Shown here: positions 44,736 to 51,930 of the stretch, piece by piece
Numbering within the stretch: the stretch's first letter is position 1
Layout of the letters: each line of letters begins with the position of its first letter
From: DSVZ01 sp964568145
GTDB lineage: Bacteria > Verrucomicrobiota > Verrucomicrobiia > Limisphaerales > J093
Assembly (NCBI GenBank): GCA_964568145.1
Contig: CAZMOZ010000002.1
Coordinates: forward strand, 186,001-250,000
Direction: 5' to 3'
DNA: 64,000 nucleotides
Position numbers and translations under genes: made by a program
The notes under the pieces: model-generated
Told to the model about the DNA's origin: nothing
The model's database searches: none
Seen by the model: only the letters and a program-made list of their open reading frames with translations

Positions 44736-44829
44736 GACCCCGCGGGCGTGTCGCCCGCGGCCCGGCCCCAGGCGTGGTCGCTTGGGCCACTCTGGCCCAC
44801 CCGCTGCCGGCACGAAACTGATGTGCGCC
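44736..44829 (+). repeat. Upstream repeat D, copy 2
   Basis: Matches 39943-40037 (CCCCGCGGGCGTGTCGCCCG ... CCAGGCG ... CTTGGGCC ... CTGCCGGCACGAAACTGATG TGCGCC). It lies about 105 bp upstream of the aldolase start. Confidence 0.65.
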
Positions 44830-44879
44830 CGGCGCCCGGAGCAGCCCACCTTTAGGCTTTGCGGAGCTTCCGGCCCGGT

Positions 44880-44885
44880 TATACT
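44880..44885 (+). promoter_or_regulatory. Candidate -10 box of the aldolase gene
   Basis: TATACT about 50 bp before the ATG; the -35 region is weak (CTTTGC, 17-bp spacing). Plausible but not certain. Confidence 0.35.
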
Positions 44886-44935
44886 ACGCGACGGGTCGCT
44901 TTGCCGCGCCCCGAGTGCAATCAACCACCAAAATT

Positions 44936-45901
44936 ATGCCACTCACACACACCCGAGACCTGTTCGCCAAGGCCCTCAAGAGCAAATACGCCCTGGGCGC
45001 CTTCAACGTGAACAACATGGAATTGCTCCAGGCCATCGTCGAGGCCTGCGAGGAGGAAAAGGCGCCTGTCATCCTGCAAATCTCCAAGGGTGCCCGCCAG
45101 TACGCCAACCCGGTGTACCTGAGGAAGCTCATCGAAGCCGCCATCAGCGTCACCAACATCCCCATCGCCGTCCACCTTGACCACGGCGACTCCTTCGAGC
45201 TGTGCAAACAGTGCATTGATGAAGGTTTCACCAGCGTCATGATTGACGGCAGCCACCTGCCCTTCGACAAGAACGTCGAACTCTGCAAGCGGGTCGTGGA
45301 ATACGCCCACAAGCACAACTGCGTGGTGGAAGGCGAGCTGGGCCAGCTCGTGGGCGCTCAGCACGACGACGGCGAGGAAGGCGGCGGTTACTCGAAGGGC
45401 GGCGTGTACACGCACCCGGACGAGGCGGTGCAGTTCGTGAAGCTGACCGGCGTGGACTCGCTCGCCGTGGCCATCGGCAACTCGCACGGCGCGTACAAAT
45501 TCAAAGGCGAGCAACACCTCGACATCGAGCGGCTCAAGGCCATCAAGAAGGCCCTCATTGACGCCGGCCTGGGCGATTACCCGCTCGTCCTGCACGGCGC
45601 CTCCAGCGTGCCGAAGGACATCGTCCGCGAGATCAACCAGCACGGCGGCAAGCTGGGCGAAGACACGGCCGGCGTGCCCGAGGCTGACATCGAGATTGCC
45701 CGCCGCACCGGCTGCACCAAGGTGAACATTGACACCGACCTGCGGCTGGCCATGACCGCCGCCATCCGGCGGGTCTTTGCGGAAAACCCGAAGGAGTTCG
45801 ATCCGCGCAAGTACCTCGCCCCCGCCCGGCAGAAGGTGAAGGAACTGGTCCGGCACAAGGTCAAGAACGTCCTGTGCTGCGCCGGCCACGCGTTTGACTG
45901 A
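44936..45901 (+). CDS. fba: Class II fructose-bisphosphate aldolase
   Basis: 321 residues from the ATG at 44936 (MPLTHTRDLFAKALKSKYAL). Zinc-dependent class II aldolase: GAFNVNNMELLQAIVEACEE, PIAVHLDHGDSFELCKQCID with Asp (base) and His zinc ligand, VMIDGSHLPFDKNVELCKRV, VVEGELGQLVGAQHDDGEEG (Glu/His), TGVDSLAVAIGNSHGAYKF, LVLHGASSVPKD (zinc His) and KVNIDTDLRLAMTAAIRRVF (phosphate site). Cleaves fructose-1,6-bisphosphate in glycolysis/gluconeogenesis. Length is usual for the B-type long family. Single gene with its own terminator; repeat D and a -10 box lie upstream. Confidence 0.96.
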   Translation: MPLTHTRDLFAKALKSKYALGAFNVNNMELLQAIVEACEEEKAPVILQISKGARQYANPVYLRKLIEAAISVTNIPIAVHLDHGDSFELCKQCIDEGFTSVMIDGSHLPFDKNVELCKRVVEYAHKHNCVVEGELGQLVGAQHDDGEEGGGYSKGGVYTHPDEAVQFVKLTGVDSLAVAIGNSHGAYKFKGEQHLDIERLKAIKKALIDAGLGDYPLVLHGASSVPKDIVREINQHGGKLGEDTAGVPEADIEIARRTGCTKVNIDTDLRLAMTAAIRRVFAENPKEFDPRKYLAPARQKVKELVRHKVKNVLCCAGHAFD

Positions 45902-45934
45902 GCCGGTCGCGCCTGCTTGCAGGCCTGTAAAGTT

Positions 45935-45966
45935 GAGGGCGGGAGCAATCCCGTCCTCTTCTTTTT
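45935..45966 (+). terminator. Intrinsic terminator of fba
   Basis: Stem GAGGGCGGGA / TCCCGTCCTC (one G-U pair), GCAA loop, then TTCTTTTT. 34 bp after the stop. Confidence 0.85.
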
Positions 45967-46034
45967 AACCCGAACACCGAAGCTGGCCCTAGCGCAGTGC
46001 GTCCCGTCTGCCCCACTTCGGCTTTCGGGTTTAA
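45967..46034. repeat. Stem-loop repeat family A, copy A8
   Basis: AACCCGAACACCGAAGCTGG ... CCACTTCGGCTTTCGGGTTT with forward loop CCCTAGCGCAGTGCGTCCCG. Directly behind the fba terminator and between convergent genes. Confidence 0.78.
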
Positions 46035-46084
46035 GGTTCATGAAAGGAACACGACGCGCCACGGGCGGGGGGCAGATTGCCGCC

Positions 46085-49000
46085 TCACTCCGGCCGCACC
46101 CGCAAGCGGTAGAACCTCTCGGCGGCCCCCGCCGGGTCGAGCAGTTGGAACGCCGTGTCCCCGCCGGACACACCATTGGTCAGCGCGGGCCATGGTGGTG
46201 AGGCGAACAGGCGGTCGCTGTATTCCACGGTGTACACGCGGTTGCTCAGGCTGAAAAACTCCAGGCGAACCGCAGCCTCGCCGGGCACGGGAGTGATGGT
46301 CAGCCGCAGCACAGAGACGGGCTCGAGCGGCCATGTCCCGGCGTAAAACTCCTCCAGATTGGTCGCGCCGTCCCGGTCAGGATCGTCACCGGCGTCCTTC
46401 AGCACTGGATTCAGCCCGTGCTCCCACTCCCAGCCGTCTGGCATCCCGTCGCGGTCCGAGTCAGCTTCTGAGTGCATCATCTCGTAAGCGCCCAGGTCCG
46501 GCGCGGCGACACCGTCGTTGTTCCCGTCGAGAGGGCGGCGCACGAGCCTGAGGTCGTGCGCCGAGGCGTAAAGCGGATCGCCGGCGTCAAGGCACGGCGA
46601 GTCCGGGCGCAAGCGCCAGTCGCCGTTGCCGGTGAAGCCGGGCGGCACGCTGAGGTCCGTGGCGCCAGCGGGCAGGTTCACGTAATCCTGACGCTGGTTT
46701 GCGAGGTTGTTGCGCGCGAGCACGGGCCGGGCCAGCGGTGTCGAGGGAATCTGGTAAAGACCGGACGAATTCGAGGCAAAAATGTTGTTGGCGATGACGA
46801 GGCGTTCCGGGTTCGCCGTCAGCACGAAAGCGAGGCCGCCGCCCATTTCGGAGAACAGGTTCGTCGCCACGTTCCCGGCGATGGTGTTGTGGACGATGGA
46901 CACCGTGCCGGTGGCGCCCGGCAGCACGCTCCAGTAGATGCCGCCGCCCATGCCGCCAAACGAGGTTGGGTCGTAGGCGCGGTTGTCGAGGATCAGGTTG
47001 TTCTGAACGCGCCCCTCCGGGCAACCGGCGGCGTGAATCGCGGCCCCGGTGCCGGCGACGTTGCCGCGAAACGTGTTGGCTTCGATCAGGCAACTGTCGT
47101 TTTGGAGCAGCGTCACCGCGCCCTGGTTCGCGCCTAGGTACAGCGGCAGCGGGTACGTGTTGTAGAACGCGTTGCTCTCGATCAGGTTGCCGCGCAGGAC
47201 CGGAGCGGAATGGAGGGAGTACACGGCGGGGCCGTAGGGCGCCTGGTTGCGCCGCAGCGTGTTGCCCTCGATCAGCGGTTGGGAATAGCGCTCGCAGTAG
47301 ATGCCGCCGCCGCGGCCGTCGAAGGTGTTCAGGATTTCGTTGTCCTGAATCGTGTTGCTGCTGATGAGCGGATAACTGGTCCGGCAGTAAATGCCCGCGC
47401 CGAGCGACGCCTGCCCCGGCGGGGGCGTCACGTTGTCGTGGGCGAGCGAGTTGGATCTGATGAGGTTGTGGCGGATGTTCGGGCTGGAAAGGTTGAGGTG
47501 CAGCCCGCCGCCGTTGCCGCCGCGGCCGTACTTGTTCAGCCCCGCCCCGCCGGTGTGCCGGCCGCCGCCGGTGACCGTGAACCCGTCCAGCGTGCTCACC
47601 CGGAAGCCGGAGTTCTGGAACACCACCACGTTGGGAAGTTCGTTGCCGTGGATGACCGTTGGCCGCGTCTGCGGGTCCCGCTCCGCCCGACCGGTTTCCG
47701 TCCCGGCGAATCCGCCGTACAGGTGGACGAAGGCCGGCACGATCAGGTGTTCGCGGTATGCGCCCGCAGCCACCCAGATTTCGCCCCCGCGCAGCTTGGC
47801 GTGATCAATCGTCGCCTGAAGCGACTTCCTGGCGGTCGCCCAAGACAATCCGTCCGCGGCGTCGTCGCCGTCCGGGCGGACGTGGAATCGCGCCAGAACG
47901 GTGCTCCACGTCTCGCCCGCAGATTCATCCGCGCCGATGTCCATGCGGCCGCCGGCGACGCGCGGCTGCTCGTCAATGTCCTGCCAGTCCGCAGCCCCGA
48001 CGAGGTTGGTGCCCGCGTTGACGCACGGCGAATCCGGCTGCAGGTGGAAGTCACCGCCCTCCACGCTGGCCAGTTTGGGACCGGCGGAAATGTTGCCATC
48101 CCGCCCGGTGCGGGAGGCCAGCCCGGTGTAGTCCGTCGCCTCGTCGAAGAGCCGGTTGCCGATGACGCAGTTGAACTCGATCACGGCGTTGGTGGGCGTG
48201 CCGGGCGCCAGTTCCAGGCCCCAGGGATTGAAGGCCACGAGGTTGTTCCGCAAGACCGGCAGCAGCGCCACCAGTGGCGCGGCGGCACTGCCCCAGAAAA
48301 TCCCCGCGCCGTTGTTGGCGACAATCGTGTTGTTGAGCACCTGCGGCACGCCGCCGTTTGAGTCAATCAAGGCGATCCCGCCGCCCTTCCAGCCACCGTT
48401 GGCGGCCACGACGTTGTTGCGCAGCACCGGCGAACTCATCGCGGTGGGATGCGGCCGGCCGTCCAGATCATCGGCGGTGGCGAAGATGCCGCCGCCGCCC
48501 ACCGGCACCGCCACGCCGTCGAGGGTGAACGCCGTGTTCGCGGAAATGACGTTGTTGGCAATCAGCGGCGAGGAATCGCGCCAGCAACTGATGCCGCCGC
48601 CGTTCTGCCGGGCGAAGTTCCACGCGATGACGTTGTGCAGGATGCGCGGCGAGGCGTCAATGCACGCGATGCCGCCGCCGTCGTAGGCGTAATTGTACAC
48701 GATCACGTTGCGCTCGAGGGTCGCGACGGCGTTCGTGGCGAGGTTCTTGACCGACACGCCCGCGCCGTAGGCCAGCGCCGCCGTGCTTTGGTTGTCGCGG
48801 ATGACGTTGTGCCGCACGACCGCCGCGGTGTTCACAAGCCGGACGCCCGCGCCGGCGCCGCGGCGGATCGTGAAGCCGTCCAGGATCGTGCCCGGGCCGC
48901 CGGCGGAGATCAGCACCACGATCCCGTTGGTGGTGCCGTCCAGCACGGTCGTGTGCCGCACCCAGTCCCGGGCGGCGAGGTCAGTTTCGTTCCCGGCAAA

Positions 49001-49264
49001 ACCGCCATACAAGGCCACATCCGGCTTCAGTTCGACGTGCTCGGCGTACGTCCCGGCGGCCACCCACACCTCGTCGCCGGCTTTCGCTGCCGCCAGCGCC
49101 TGGCCCACGGTGCGCCTGGCCTGATCCCAGGTCGCGCCCGAGTTGGCGTCGTTGCCGGTGGGACTGACTTTCCAGGCGGCGGCCCGGGCGGAACCACCCA
49201 GCAGGTCCGCGGCCAGAGCACAGATTCCGGTGAAACGAAGCAGGGAAGGAAGCGTGGCTTTCAT
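46085..49264 (-). CDS. Secreted right-handed parallel beta-helix protein
   Basis: 1059 residues from the ATG at 49264 (MKATLPSLLRFTGICALAAD, signal peptide). Two consecutive units each open with a DUF1565-type lead (ATWDQARRTVGQALAAAKAG near 30, and LSWATARKSLQATIDHAKLR near 465), then many PbH1-like coils: TILDGFTIRRGAGAGVRLVN, NVIRDNQSTAALAYGAGVSV, NTIVANNGAGIFWG, TLDGFTVTGGGRHTGGAGLN, NTIAGNVATNLFSEMGGGLA. The C-terminus has a calcium-binding type-3-like stretch (DSDRDGMPDGWEWEHGLNP, DPDRDGATNLEEFYAG) and the FN3-like end module (RFYRLRVRPE). Folds of this kind bind or cleave polysaccharides; no lyase residues are certain. Confidence 0.9.
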   Translation of the reverse strand: MKATLPSLLRFTGICALAADLLGGSARAAAWKVSPTGNDANSGATWDQARRTVGQALAAAKAGDEVWVAAGTYAEHVELKPDVALYGGFAGNETDLAARDWVRHTTVLDGTTNGIVVLISAGGPGTILDGFTIRRGAGAGVRLVNTAAVVRHNVIRDNQSTAALAYGAGVSVKNLATNAVATLERNVIVYNYAYDGGGIACIDASPRILHNVIAWNFARQNGGGISCWRDSSPLIANNVISANTAFTLDGVAVPVGGGGIFATADDLDGRPHPTAMSSPVLRNNVVAANGGWKGGGIALIDSNGGVPQVLNNTIVANNGAGIFWGSAAAPLVALLPVLRNNLVAFNPWGLELAPGTPTNAVIEFNCVIGNRLFDEATDYTGLASRTGRDGNISAGPKLASVEGGDFHLQPDSPCVNAGTNLVGAADWQDIDEQPRVAGGRMDIGADESAGETWSTVLARFHVRPDGDDAADGLSWATARKSLQATIDHAKLRGGEIWVAAGAYREHLIVPAFVHLYGGFAGTETGRAERDPQTRPTVIHGNELPNVVVFQNSGFRVSTLDGFTVTGGGRHTGGAGLNKYGRGGNGGGLHLNLSSPNIRHNLIRSNSLAHDNVTPPPGQASLGAGIYCRTSYPLISSNTIQDNEILNTFDGRGGGIYCERYSQPLIEGNTLRRNQAPYGPAVYSLHSAPVLRGNLIESNAFYNTYPLPLYLGANQGAVTLLQNDSCLIEANTFRGNVAGTGAAIHAAGCPEGRVQNNLILDNRAYDPTSFGGMGGGIYWSVLPGATGTVSIVHNTIAGNVATNLFSEMGGGLAFVLTANPERLVIANNIFASNSSGLYQIPSTPLARPVLARNNLANQRQDYVNLPAGATDLSVPPGFTGNGDWRLRPDSPCLDAGDPLYASAHDLRLVRRPLDGNNDGVAAPDLGAYEMMHSEADSDRDGMPDGWEWEHGLNPVLKDAGDDPDRDGATNLEEFYAGTWPLEPVSVLRLTITPVPGEAAVRLEFFSLSNRVYTVEYSDRLFASPPWPALTNGVSGGDTAFQLLDPAGAAERFYRLRVRPE

Positions 49265-49544
49265 GACGGGTAGCAATTGAGCGCGCCTTTGACGGCATGA
49301 CCAGTTCGCGTCCCCGCGGTTCCGAAACCTCGCAGCCGGCGAGCGACGCGCTGCCGAGCGAGTGGCGGCGCCGGCGTGAGTTCATCGCTGTGGGGAGTCT
49401 CAGGACTACTAACCCTGGACGGTCATTTGTGCAAGGCCGGCTTTTGCGAAGCACCTGGCGGGAGCATCCCCGTTTCGCGCAGGTCGTTCTTGCCCTGGTG
49501 GAGCGGAACTCGTCGAGCCAGCAGTTAAACGCGGAAAGCGGATT

Positions 49545-49662
49545 ATGTTCCTGGTTCTTGGTTCTTGGTTCCTGATCTGAAAACTGAGGACTGAGGACTG
49601 AAGATTGCGGACTACGGCCTTGGGCCTTCGACTTCCCGGTGGGGCGAGACTCCGTCGAGCCA
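49545..49662 (+). repeat. Composite dispersed repeat C6-B5
   Basis: GTTCCTGGTTCTTGGTTCTT, GGTTCCTGATCTGAAAACTG, AGGACTGAGGACTGAAG, then B5 GGGGCGAGACTCCGTCGAGCC (about 49640-49660). B5 ends 8 bp before the copied aroC end. The same order (tract, B) is seen at 15241-15319. Upstream 49265-49544 shows nothing else. Confidence 0.7.
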
Positions 49663-49669
49663 TGCCTTT

Positions 49670-49756
49670 TCACCCGCACTGGGCGTGGTGCCGCAGGGCG
49701 TGGTCGGCCAGCACCAGCTCGGTCATGGCCTCCACCATCGCCACGGCGCGGGACAG
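49670..49756 (-). pseudogene. Detached copy of the aroC 3' end
   Basis: 28 codons plus stop corresponding to the last residues of chorismate synthase (AMVEAMTELVLADHALRHHA QCG, stop), against PMVEAMTALVLADHALRHHA QCG in the intact gene at 50797. About 90% identical DNA with no indel; differences include Pro to Ala at a normally conserved position. It lies on the far side of the NERD gene, so the aroC 3' end occurs twice in direct orientation, 1127 bp apart. Confidence 0.85.
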
Positions 49757-49821
49757 GGTGGGCGCGTTCACCTCACTGGCTCGCCAAGCCAAGCGCTTCC
49801 GACGGCGATCGGAACTTGAAG

Positions 49822-50049
49822 TCAAAACTCCAGCGTCCGGCACTTTTCGTCGAGCGCGGCGATGATGCGCTGAACCTGCGCGGGCTCGAGCTTGTGCGGC
49901 CGGCCTCGCAGGTAACCTGCCAGATACTTGTCGTTCATGGTTCTGGCCACGCTTGACGACGAGGCTTGTTCAACATACCAGCCAGGCACAACCACCAGCG
50001 CCTCCGCCACGACTTGCTCGCCGGTTTTCCTGGTCAGGTACTGAGCCAC
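49822..50049 (-). pseudogene. C-terminal part of NERD-domain gene after in-frame TGA
   Basis: 75 codons in the same frame as, and immediately after, the stop of the gene at 50050: VAQYLTRKTGEQVVAEALVV VPGWYVEQ ... VARTMNDKYLAGYLRGRPHK LEPAQVQRIIAALDEKCRT. The sequence continues the NERD fold's last strands and a helical tail. It begins with GTG directly after the TGA, so a reinitiated product is conceivable, but there is no independent ribosome site. It reads as the second half of one gene. Confidence 0.75.
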
Positions 50050-50745
50050 TCAGCGAGCGTTGCGCACCGCTTGAGGGATTGTCTTGCGGTCTTCCCAGTT
50101 GGGAAACGACAGCCTGTCGCCATTCTGGACGACCTTGTATTGCGGCTTGCCGGCGCGGGAGAGCGGCTTGCTCCGCGTTTTCGTCTCAAGCACAAACACC
50201 CCTCGTGTACCGACACAGACATGATCCACGTTCCAGTCCCCGTCGCCAGGCAGGTCGTGGAACGTTCGATAACCTTCATCGGCCACTTCCGCCAGGATCT
50301 CCCCCACCGCCTGCTCCCCGCGCAACCCTAGCCGCAACTGTCGAGTTTCATTCCTTAGCCGCACCAAGCGAATGAGTAGCCAGGTGCCAAGCCCAATGAA
50401 GAAAAGTATCATGACCAACGACACCAGGCCGATCTTGTGGACCAAGAGGAATCGGGTAGCCGGTAGCAATGCCGGCAACGAGCCGACGGCAATACCCCAG
50501 CAACCGAGTGCGGCCAACAGCCAAACGGTAAATTTGTCGAACACCTCGTCGAGTCGCAGCATCAGGGAATAGCCCGGGGGTCGGAGTAGCTTCTGAGTGG
50601 TGGGTGGGTTTCGCTGTTTGTCCCGATGCTTGTCCACTACCTCAATTTTGAGCCAAATCGCAACAAGTGGTACGGACAAACCAACCAAAAAGGGCAGGCC
50701 GGCTTTCAATTGGGCCGGCCAGTCAAACGCAGCTAGTGTTGTCAT
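50050..50745 (-). CDS. Membrane protein with NERD (nuclease-related) domain, split by TGA
   Basis: 231 residues from the ATG at 50745 (MTTLAAFDWPAQLKAG). Three predicted helices: about 16-34 (LPFLVGLSVPLVAIWLKIE), 75-98 (VWLLAALGCWGIAVGSLPAL), 105-130 (LVSLVMILFFIGLGTWLLIR). Then a NERD domain: LGLRGEQAVGEILAEVADEG YRTFHDLPGDGDWNVDHVCV GTRGVFVLETKTRSK, with the PD-(D/E)xK-like D...ExK pattern. It ends RNAR-TGA at 50050, after which homologous sequence continues in frame (49822-50049); a Trp codon (TGG) at the TGA would join them. Less GC-rich than neighbours and flanked by aroC-end copies, so probably acquired. NERD function is uncertain (nuclease-like). Confidence 0.8.
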   Translation of the reverse strand: MTTLAAFDWPAQLKAGLPFLVGLSVPLVAIWLKIEVVDKHRDKQRNPPTTQKLLRPPGYSLMLRLDEVFDKFTVWLLAALGCWGIAVGSLPALLPATRFLLVHKIGLVSLVMILFFIGLGTWLLIRLVRLRNETRQLRLGLRGEQAVGEILAEVADEGYRTFHDLPGDGDWNVDHVCVGTRGVFVLETKTRSKPLSRAGKPQYKVVQNGDRLSFPNWEDRKTIPQAVRNAR

Positions 50746-50796
50746 GCCGGGCGGACTTTCCGAAACACACCCGGCTGAGGAAAGCAAACTGTTGGA

Positions 50797-51876
50797 TCAC
50801 CCGCACTGGGCGTGGTGCCGCAAGGCGTGGTCGGCCAGCACCAGCGCGGTCATGGCCTCCACCATCGGCACGGCGCGCGGCAGCACACAGGGATCATGGC
50901 GGCCGCGGCCTTTGAGGGTGGTGTTCTGGAGGTTCACGTCCACCGTGTCCTGCTCGTGCATGATGGTGGCCACGGGCTTGAACGCGACGCGGAAGTAGAT
51001 CGTCTCCCCGTTGCTGATGCCGCCCTGCACGCCGCCGCTGCGGTTGGTCACGGTGCGCACGCGGCCGCCCACGTTGCGGAAGGCGTCGTTGTGCTCGCGG
51101 CCGGTCAGCCGGATGCCCTCGAAGCCCGAGCCGAGGTCGAAGCCCTTCGCGGCCGGCAGGCTGAGCAGGGCCTTGGCGAGGTCGGCCTCCAGCCGGTCGA
51201 ACACCGGCTCGCCCCAGCCGGGCGGCACGCCTCGCGCCACGCCCAGCACGATGCCGCCCACCGAATCACCTTCCGCGCGCCGCTGCTCGATGAGTTCGAT
51301 CATGTGTTGCGCGGCCGCCGCGTCCGGGCAGCGCACAATGTTCGACTCGATCGCGTCGAAGCTCACCTTCTCCGGGTCCACCTCGGCCCGGAGGTCCTGC
51401 ACTTGCATGACGCAGGCCAGGATTTCCACGCCCCAGCGTTCGCGCAGGAGTTTCCTGGCGATGGCGCCGGCGGCCACGCGCCCCACCGTCTCACGCGCGC
51501 TGCTGCGTCCGCCGCCCGGCCAGGCGCGGATGCCGTATTTGGCCTGGTAGGTGTAGTCCGCGTGCGAAGGGCGGAACTTGGCGGCCATCTCCGCGTAGGC
51601 CTCGGCGCGGGCGTCCTCGTTTTTCACCCACAAGGCGATGGGCGTGCCGAGCGTGAGCCCCTCGAACGTGCCGGACAGGATTTGCACGGTGTCGCTCTCC
51701 TTGCGGGGCGTGACGATCTTCGACTGCCCCGGCCGGCGGCGGTCGAGGTCCGGCTGGATGTCCGCCTCGGTCAACGGCAGGCGCGGCGGGCAGCCGTCCA
51801 CCACCGCGCCCACGCCGCCGCCGTGGGATTCGCCCCAGGTGGTGACGCGGAAGAGGTGGCCGAAGGTGTTTGCCAT
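50797..51876 (-). CDS. aroC: Chorismate synthase
   Basis: 359 residues. MANTFGHLFRVTTWGESHGG (first signature with the catalytic His), RRRPGQSKIVTPRKESDTVQ (FMN/EPSP-binding), KYGIRAWPGGGRSSARETVG RVAAGA (second signature), RTGREHND-like LTGREHNDAFRNVGG, VTNRSGGVQGGISNGE (third signature), KGRGRHDPCVLPRAVPMVEA M. Last step of the shikimate pathway: EPSP to chorismate, needing reduced FMN. Intact in length and motifs. Its last 28 codons and stop are repeated at 49670-49756 beyond the NERD gene. Next gene upstream (GH130) is on the same strand 54 bp away. Confidence 0.97.
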   Translation of the reverse strand: MANTFGHLFRVTTWGESHGGGVGAVVDGCPPRLPLTEADIQPDLDRRRPGQSKIVTPRKESDTVQILSGTFEGLTLGTPIALWVKNEDARAEAYAEMAAKFRPSHADYTYQAKYGIRAWPGGGRSSARETVGRVAAGAIARKLLRERWGVEILACVMQVQDLRAEVDPEKVSFDAIESNIVRCPDAAAAQHMIELIEQRRAEGDSVGGIVLGVARGVPPGWGEPVFDRLEADLAKALLSLPAAKGFDLGSGFEGIRLTGREHNDAFRNVGGRVRTVTNRSGGVQGGISNGETIYFRVAFKPVATIMHEQDTVDVNLQNTTLKGRGRHDPCVLPRAVPMVEAMTALVLADHALRHHAQCG

Positions 51877-51930
51877 GACCGCAGGGTGCGCGAAAGCGCC
51901 GGCGCGGTCAAACCCCGGTCCGCGCCCGGC

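Noticed and set aside
50050..50052. TGA as selenocysteine codon
   Set aside because: The neighbourhood suggests Trp at that position and no hairpin of SECIS type was recognised next to it.
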